Shown here piece by piece: positions 58,858-64,000 of a stretch of DNA of 64,000 bases. Position 1 is the first letter of the stretch. Every line of letters begins with the position of its first letter. The DNA is from UBA2883 sp964017965. Its GTDB lineage: Bacteria > Cyanobacteriota > Vampirovibrionia > Gastranaerophilales > Gastranaerophilaceae. Under the pieces are notes generated by a model. It made no database searches, had not been told where the DNA came from, and was given only the letters and a program-made list of their open reading frames with translations. The stretch lies in contig CAXHNV010000002.1 in NCBI GenBank assembly GCA_964017965.1, forward strand, positions 1-64,000, written 5' to 3'. A program made the translations under genes and the position numbers.

Positions 58858-60006
58858 TTAGAATTGCTTTGGTTCAATAACTTTGTTTGCTTCTTTTACG
58901 TCATTGTATTTTTCAATGAGTTCAGGAGCTGCGTCTTTGAATGCTTCTTTTTCAGATATTTTGTACTTATCCAAGTTGATTTGGATAATACCGTCTGATT
59001 CGTTATAGAGTTTTTCTTTAAGCATATATGGATACCAGTCAACGTTTTGAAGCTTTTTGTTATGTATAGCTTTTATGATGTCGTTAGCATAACGTTGAGA
59101 GTATACCGGTATATTAGGATGTTTTTCAATATAATCCGGAAGTGGCATATTGCCTCTATCTGTGTTCCAATCTTTTGCTGCTAACATAAAGTTAGATAGT
59201 GTGTGGTCCGGATTAATTGATTTTGGAGTAATATGTTCAATTGAAGCTACAGACGGTCTTAACAGTCTAGCCATTATTTCTGTTTGAGAACGGTCTGCGT
59301 ATTTTACAACGAAAGCGTTGAAGTTAGTTGATGATTTTGGAAGCTTGTTAGCAGCTTCTGAGATTTCGTGTACTAATTCTTTATTTTTAAAGTTTTGAGT
59401 TACTACTTCCAAATTATCCAGTAAATCTTTACGTTTAAAAATTTGGTTATCTTTGTCATCAAGAATACGTTTTCTTGCGTTTGTTGTTAAGCGTCTTATT
59501 TTAAGAGCTTCAGTTGCTGAAAGATTATTAGAAATATTATCGATGTTATCAAGTACCTGAAACTCTTCTATTCTAAGCTTTGCAAGACATTCCGGTCTGA
59601 GTTCCCTCAAACAGTCGTTTGCAGTAGCGCCGGGATGAAGTTTTTCATATACTTTGAATTCACCGTAAACCTGTTTTTCGAGCTTTTGCATACAAGATTT
59701 ATACGGACTTAGGACTTGCATACTTTCATATAAATCCGGACAATTTGCCAGCCTGTTTTCAACTCGGGTCATTTTGTTTCCGGAGAGCATTTTTACGCCG
59801 CTATAAGGACAGGTAATATCATCAAGTTCTTTTAGTACGTTGCCTGCTTTTGTTTTAGAACTTCTTCCTGCGAATGTAGGTGTTGTTCTCACGAAGGTGT
59901 CTTTTTCTAACCCGTTGAAATTCGGCACATAACGTCTGTCCTGCTTCGGTTGAATTGTCGGAGCTTGGATTGGATTGTTAAAAATACGGGTTAAAAATAG
60001 ATTCAT
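58858..60006 (-). CDS. HNH-like protein of unknown function
   Basis: I do not recognise this 382-residue protein as a known family. The N-terminal 50 residues are low in structure (PNFNGLEKDTFVR, TPTFAGRSS), a style I associate with Gastranaerophilales-specific proteins. Near residues 253-295, SIEHITPKSINPDHTLSN...WNTDRGNMPL has the His, Asn and Asn spacing of an HNH nuclease. An upstream CPYSG (about 66) resembles the CPYCG zinc knuckle with its second Cys replaced. The part between is all helical. A nuclease or effector role is possible but untested. No signal peptide is visible. Confidence 0.55.
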   Translation of the reverse strand: MNLFLTRIFNNPIQAPTIQPKQDRRYVPNFNGLEKDTFVRTTPTFAGRSSKTKAGNVLKELDDITCPYSGVKMLSGNKMTRVENRLANCPDLYESMQVLSPYKSCMQKLEKQVYGEFKVYEKLHPGATANDCLRELRPECLAKLRIEEFQVLDNIDNISNNLSATEALKIRRLTTNARKRILDDKDNQIFKRKDLLDNLEVVTQNFKNKELVHEISEAANKLPKSSTNFNAFVVKYADRSQTEIMARLLRPSVASIEHITPKSINPDHTLSNFMLAAKDWNTDRGNMPLPDYIEKHPNIPVYSQRYANDIIKAIHNKKLQNVDWYPYMLKEKLYNESDGIIQINLDKYKISEKEAFKDAAPELIEKYNDVKEANKVIEPKQF

Positions 60007-60123
60007 AAATAATCCTTATATATATTAAACGTTTTATTTTTAACTTTTTTGCTAGTTTGTAACTTATTTGTAAAGAACTGTTATTATCGTGTATAATTAG
60101 ATGAGAGCGAAGAGGACTTATAT

Positions 60124-60720
60124 ATGGAATATTACATTGGCATGTCATTATCTCCGGCATCAACTATTGAAACAGGTGTTGTTGTTCTGGATGAGAATAA
60201 TACGTTGATTCTGGTTGATAAACTGTTTTCAATGAACGATGTGCAGTTCTTTTTTGACAATTTTTCCTCTTTGAAAAATTCAAAAGTGTGTGTGTCTTTA
60301 CCCTGGAATAATATGCTTATGACCGGTAAGTGGCGTATTCTTTCTAAACCTTATCAGCTGGTTCAGTCAAATAAAAGCTTTTTAAATGTGGATGATTGGT
60401 TGGATAGATATTCAACAAGGGGTTGTGATTGTATAAGAAATTTAATTGCTAAAGGTGTTGATGTTAAGCGGTTTGATTTGTATTTATCAAGGTTAAAGCT
60501 CAATTTATACTCTAATTTTAAACAGCGTTCACCTGCTGATTGTAAGTTCTTACAAAACATTTTGAGAACTGAGTTTGGATTTTCAGATATTCCTACGAAT
60601 ATGATGCCTGCGGGGGCTTTGGAAGCTATTGTCGGAGCGCTTGTTGCAAGAGATTATGCAAAGGGCGATTTTGATGTTGTTTCTGAATTCTGCGGTGTCG
60701 ATGTTATTAATGTTAAATAA
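60124..60720 (+). CDS. Unknown protein, possibly RNase H-like fold
   Basis: This 198-residue protein starts with a strand-turn-strand (YYIGMSLSPAS...TGVVVLDENNTLILV) followed by a helix and KVCVSLPW, which resembles the first half of DUF429/RNase H-like proteins; the usual first Asp is missing. The C-terminal half ends with AGALEAIVGALVARDYA, also seen in such folds. The assignment is weak. A TATAAT lies near 60093 and GAGGA before the ATG. It is a single gene ahead of the GAF/HD-GYP gene. Confidence 0.4.
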   Translation: MEYYIGMSLSPASTIETGVVVLDENNTLILVDKLFSMNDVQFFFDNFSSLKNSKVCVSLPWNNMLMTGKWRILSKPYQLVQSNKSFLNVDDWLDRYSTRGCDCIRNLIAKGVDVKRFDLYLSRLKLNLYSNFKQRSPADCKFLQNILRTEFGFSDIPTNMMPAGALEAIVGALVARDYAKGDFDVVSEFCGVDVINVK

Positions 60721-60774
60721 TTGATTATTTCGTTATAATAAGGTATATTTATAGATGAATATTAAGGATGTACT

Positions 60775-62433
60775 ATGATTAATTTACAAAATAAAGAGTC
60801 AGTGTTATTACTATTTAATTCAATGTTGAAATCAGAGCAGGAATTCTCTGAAGTATTACATAAAGAGCATTTCAGCGTATGTTGTATCAACTGTTTGAAC
60901 GCTTTGAGACATTATATATCAGGTGAGTTTCAGACAGCGTTGAATTATTTGAAAGATGTTGAGATTGTTAAATCAAAAAATACGTCTGTTGAAGACCTTA
61001 TTTTGTATAATTTGATTGTGGGTTATATCAATTTCTGTGAGAAAAACGGGCATGTGTTTATGCTTCATTACAACAAGGCAGTTGATTTGGCTAAAAACAG
61101 CGGGTTAGAAGATTATCTTTCGGGATTGGAAGAAGGGATAAGGGGTTTAAATAACGGTAACCTTTATGTAGCTTCACGAAACAACGATCCGTTGTCAGCT
61201 CTTGTTAAGATTGGGCAGGCTGTAGCTGCTGAGAAGGATATTAACAAGTTGTTATTTACTATCGCGGAAGAAGCAAGGGATGCTGTTCAAGCAGACAGAT
61301 GTACGGTGTTTTTATATGATAGCGCTACTGATGAATTATGGTCTAAAGTTGCACTTGGTTTAGGAAGCCAGGAATTGCGATTTAACGCTTCTCAAGGTCT
61401 TGCGGGTCATGTTTTTAGAACCGGTGAAACTATCAATATTAAAGACGCTTATTCTGATGACAGATTTAATAAGGCAATTGACTCAAAGACAGGTTATAGA
61501 ACAAATACAATACTTTGTATGCCTATCAGAAATATTGAACAAAAGATTATTGGTGTATTCCAGATTTTGAACAAGTTAAGCGGTTATTTTACAAAGGAGG
61601 ATGAAGATATCCTTGTGGCTATTGGTTCAAGTGCGGGTATATCTTTAGAGAACGCAAAGTTGTTTGCAAGACAACAGGAACTTTTGGAAGAGCAAAAGGT
61701 TGTATTTGATAGCTTTATCAGTACGTTGGCAGCTTCTATCGATGCCCGTGATAAGATTACGGCAGGTCATTCTACCCGTGTAAGAATGTATTCTACCTTG
61801 ATTGCAGAGCAATTTGGTATGCAGGGTAAGGATTTGGAGATTATCCAAAAGGCTGCTGCTTTGCACGATATCGGTAAAATCGGGATTAGAGATTCCGTTC
61901 TTCAAAAAGAAGGTAAATTGACTGATGAAGAGTATAAACATATTCAGGAACACGTTGAAATTACTCACAATATCTTAGAAAAGATTCACATGTCGGATGA
62001 TTTCAAATTGATTACCGAGATTGCTTGTTCTCACCACGAAAAGTTTAACGGTTCAGGTTATTACAGACATTTGAAAGGTGAAGAAATTCCTTTTGGTGGA
62101 AGAATTCTTGCGGTTGCAGATGTTTTCGACGCTATTACATCTAAACGTCACTATCGTGATAAAATGCCTATTCAAAAGGTTATCAGTATTTTGATAAATG
62201 ATTCAGGCTCTCATTTTGACGGAAATATTGTTGAAAAGTTCTTGAGCATTCCGTTGAATAAAGTTGTTCAGGTATTTATGACAGAGAACGACTGTGTATT
62301 TACGCAGAGCGATTATGAGTTTTTAGCGGAATATAACCTTAAAGTTCTTTATGAAAACTTTGAAAACCCTGAATACAAAAAACTTGTAGATGTTTTTAAC
62401 AGATATTATACCGGAGTCGATACAAATGAATAG
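60775..62433 (+). CDS. GAF domain-HD-GYP domain signalling protein
   Basis: This 552-residue cytoplasmic protein has a helical N-terminal region (about residues 1-140), a GAF domain (about 150-295, with AEEARDAVQADRCTVFLYD in two parts) and an HD-GYP domain (about 315-500) with HDIGKIGIRDSVLQK, HHEKFNGSGYY and ADVFDAITSKRHYR. The eponymous motif reads GYY rather than GYP, and the usual Asp before it is Asn. The metal-binding HD and later His residues are kept, so cyclic-di-GMP hydrolysis is possible but not certain. The TPR gene overlaps its end by 8 nt. Confidence 0.88.
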   Translation: MINLQNKESVLLLFNSMLKSEQEFSEVLHKEHFSVCCINCLNALRHYISGEFQTALNYLKDVEIVKSKNTSVEDLILYNLIVGYINFCEKNGHVFMLHYNKAVDLAKNSGLEDYLSGLEEGIRGLNNGNLYVASRNNDPLSALVKIGQAVAAEKDINKLLFTIAEEARDAVQADRCTVFLYDSATDELWSKVALGLGSQELRFNASQGLAGHVFRTGETINIKDAYSDDRFNKAIDSKTGYRTNTILCMPIRNIEQKIIGVFQILNKLSGYFTKEDEDILVAIGSSAGISLENAKLFARQQELLEEQKVVFDSFISTLAASIDARDKITAGHSTRVRMYSTLIAEQFGMQGKDLEIIQKAAALHDIGKIGIRDSVLQKEGKLTDEEYKHIQEHVEITHNILEKIHMSDDFKLITEIACSHHEKFNGSGYYRHLKGEEIPFGGRILAVADVFDAITSKRHYRDKMPIQKVISILINDSGSHFDGNIVEKFLSIPLNKVVQVFMTENDCVFTQSDYEFLAEYNLKVLYENFENPEYKKLVDVFNRYYTGVDTNE

Positions 62434-63871
62434 GCTTGTTAAATATACGTTATTATTTTGTATAACTTGCCTTATCGGTAATGCAGGGTTTGCAGTTGAT
62501 TTACCGGATAGTCCGTCTGCAAAAAAAGAATACGGAAGAATCCAGTATCAAACAAAAGAGTTTAAAACTTCTTTAAATCAGGTTGATGACAAGTTTAAGA
62601 ACTTGAACATAAACTCTGCTTATGAAGATTTAAACAAGTTGATTTATGATAATGAAAATAACGATTATTATTTGATGATACTTGCAGATAAGTCTGTTAA
62701 TTTCGGGTTCTTTGATTTGGCTAATATTGCTTTCAGTAAGATTTCCGATATAGAGATTGTTTCTTTTGATTCAGATAATACAAGAAAACTATTTTTCCCT
62801 AAGACCCGTATGAGCAGAGAAGATATTGTGTTTTTAGCGGAAGCATATTCTAATATTCAGCATAACGACAGGAAGAATGAAGCTATTGCTGATGTATCTT
62901 CAAGATTTTCGGATTGTTCTAACGATTATGCTGATTATATTTTAGCGTTAGGTTATTTGGAGCTTAATGATACGGAGAATGCTCAGAAACATATTCAACG
63001 TGCTCTTGAGATGAATCCGGGTAATCTTAATTATAAGATTCTTCAATCAAAGGTTATTGCTAATCTTAAAAAGAATAAAAAGGCTTTGAAGATAGTTAAG
63101 ACAACAAAATCTGAGAAGGTAGGCTATTATCCTATCAAGAAAAAAATCGAAGCTAACGAACAGTATATCAAATACAAAGTTGAAAAACAGCCGTTTATGA
63201 AAGATTATCATCTTGGCTATTACTATTATTTAATGGACGAGGACAGCAAATCTTTAAGGGTTTTACAGAGTGCTATTTCAAAGAATAATACTAAGAACGC
63301 CTTACTATATTCTTTGATGAGTAGAGTTTATGTTAAAAACGGTGAGTATGAGAAGGCTAAGGCTGTTGCTACAAAGGCTTATAACTACAATCTTTCTAAT
63401 GTAAATACATTGTTATCATTGGGTGATATTTCGTTTGAGGAAAACAAATACAAGCAGGCTTTAAAATATTATAAACAGGCTGCTAAGAGCAAAGATTCTG
63501 CTACTGATGTTAAGCTAAAGCTTGCGGATACTTATGCTAAATTGAACAATACAAAAACTTCTAACAATATGTATAAGAAGATTTTAAATAAAGACGCTCT
63601 TGCTTATAAAGCTTATTATCAGGTTGCTTTGAATAATCCTGAAATAGAGTTATCATATTTGAAAAAAGCGGTTGCTATTAATCCTCATTATAGCGACGCG
63701 TGGATTGATTTATCAAGGATTATGATAGAGAATGGTAATTATTCTCAGGCTAAAAAATATTTAGAGAATGCTTATTATATTGACGGAAACGATTTTAGAT
63801 ATTATTATTATCAAAGCCTGTTAATGAAAAAGTTAAATGAGTTAAATAGTGCAAATAAAAGAGATTTATAA
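62426..63871 (+). CDS. Exported TPR-repeat protein
   Basis: This 481-residue protein has a signal peptide (MNRLVKYTLLFCITCLIGNAGFA) and then many tetratricopeptide repeats, clearest at about residues 170-240 and 255-480 (for example YEKAKAVATKAYNYNLSNVN and YKQALKYYKQAAKSKDS). It probably acts as a scaffold in the periplasm. The ATG at 62426 lies inside the end of the HD-GYP gene; an earlier frame start at 62390 would not give a normal signal peptide. It is followed at once by a response regulator. Confidence 0.82.
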   Translation: MNRLVKYTLLFCITCLIGNAGFAVDLPDSPSAKKEYGRIQYQTKEFKTSLNQVDDKFKNLNINSAYEDLNKLIYDNENNDYYLMILADKSVNFGFFDLANIAFSKISDIEIVSFDSDNTRKLFFPKTRMSREDIVFLAEAYSNIQHNDRKNEAIADVSSRFSDCSNDYADYILALGYLELNDTENAQKHIQRALEMNPGNLNYKILQSKVIANLKKNKKALKIVKTTKSEKVGYYPIKKKIEANEQYIKYKVEKQPFMKDYHLGYYYYLMDEDSKSLRVLQSAISKNNTKNALLYSLMSRVYVKNGEYEKAKAVATKAYNYNLSNVNTLLSLGDISFEENKYKQALKYYKQAAKSKDSATDVKLKLADTYAKLNNTKTSNNMYKKILNKDALAYKAYYQVALNNPEIELSYLKKAVAINPHYSDAWIDLSRIMIENGNYSQAKKYLENAYYIDGNDFRYYYYQSLLMKKLNELNSANKRDL

Positions 63872-64000
63872 ATGGTAGAAGCTGTAAAAACATATAATTT
63901 ATTGATAGTAGAAGACCACGAATTAACGAGATTCGGGCTAAAGACTACATTTGCGGATGTTGAATTTATCGAAAATATATATGAAGCGGTTTCTGCTGAG
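63872..64000 (+). CDS. Response regulator, N-terminal part (cut by window end)
   Basis: The visible 43 residues, starting MVEAVKTYNLLIVEDHELTR, match the first strand and acidic pair of a NarL/LuxR-type receiver domain (VEDHELTRFGL). The frame is open to the last base. It begins directly after the TPR stop codon, so it belongs to the same operon as the GAF/HD-GYP and TPR genes. Confidence 0.75.
   Translation, partial: MVEAVKTYNLLIVEDHELTRFGLKTTFADVEFIENIYEAVSAE

Overview
The window looks like chromosome from a non-photosynthetic relative of cyanobacteria, of the Gastranaerophilales (Vampirovibrionia/Melainabacteria) type. This is inference from gene content, not a database result. The DNA is AT-rich and gene-dense. 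Lineage hints are the DUF3326 protein, the efp-accB-accC block, a MurT-type Mur ligase beside an outer-membrane autotransporter, a divergent PAP2 protein, and a long coiled-coil protein beginning MGLASSQARLL, a family I associate with these gut bacteria. No phage, insertion sequence, CRISPR array or plasmid gene was recognised. There is one intact tRNA gene, tRNA-Leu(UAG).

Layout. 1-3.2 kb: the end of comEC, an ECF sigma/anti-sigma pair, a degenerate ThiE-like protein and an unlisted 49-residue gene with its own promoter. 3.4-12.4 kb: one 9-kb gene for a giant autotransporter with GG(A/G)(I/V)YN repeats. 12.5-19.5 kb: mtnP, YggT, a beta-lactamase-fold hydrolase, a FliA/WhiG-type sigma factor, a receiver-histidine kinase, and an operon joining a zinc-ribbon/Arg-Gly-Asn-rich/AT-hook protein to rimM and trmD. 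19.5-23.4 kb (minus): efp-accB-accC-queD-uppP-rubredoxin. 23.6-34.2 kb: M20 peptidase, phospholipase-D-like protein, the coiled-coil protein, DUF3326, fabI, rnhA and a serine operon (class V aminotransferase-serA-serB). 34.4-37.6 kb: an anti-sigma/ECF/Spy-like operon, then an archerase-like ATPase with an unknown partner and yraN. 37.5-42.5 kb (minus): murT-pdxJ-zinc ribbon-ppiC-pepP-trmH. 42.6-45.8 kb: four small YtxH/DUF948-type envelope proteins, U32 peptidase and yqeG. 45.8-49.5 kb: hom-thrC, the tRNA-Leu locus with unusual repeats, and an XRE regulator. 49.5-64 kb: speE-HIT-PAP2, two separated transketolase halves, ftsEX, a TadZ/CpaE-like ATPase, a uridine kinase-like protein, dGTPase, WecG/TagA transferase, an HNH-like protein and a GAF/HD-GYP-TPR-response regulator group cut by the window end.

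The most unusual structure is at the tRNA-Leu gene (48.23-48.69 kb). The intact tRNA is flanked by two copies (L and B) of a short element built from hairpins of variable sequence between conserved arms. Its upstream side carries a tRNA-Leu 5' fragment whose D-loop is replaced by 41 nt of hairpin. Its downstream side carries a perfect 48-nt repeat of the tRNA 3' end plus terminator, an arrangement like attL/attR. A third, half-length copy (A) lies 29 kb away, directly behind the rubredoxin gene. I know of no named family with this architecture.

Other systems worth attention are the zinc-ribbon/low-complexity/AT-hook protein upstream of rimM-trmD, the archerase-like ATPase that keeps both Fe-S cysteines but has no dehydratase beside it, the Cys-rich Spy-like envelope-stress operon, and several genes whose -10-like element lies 6-8 nt before the start codon with no Shine-Dalgarno sequence, suggesting leaderless mRNAs.
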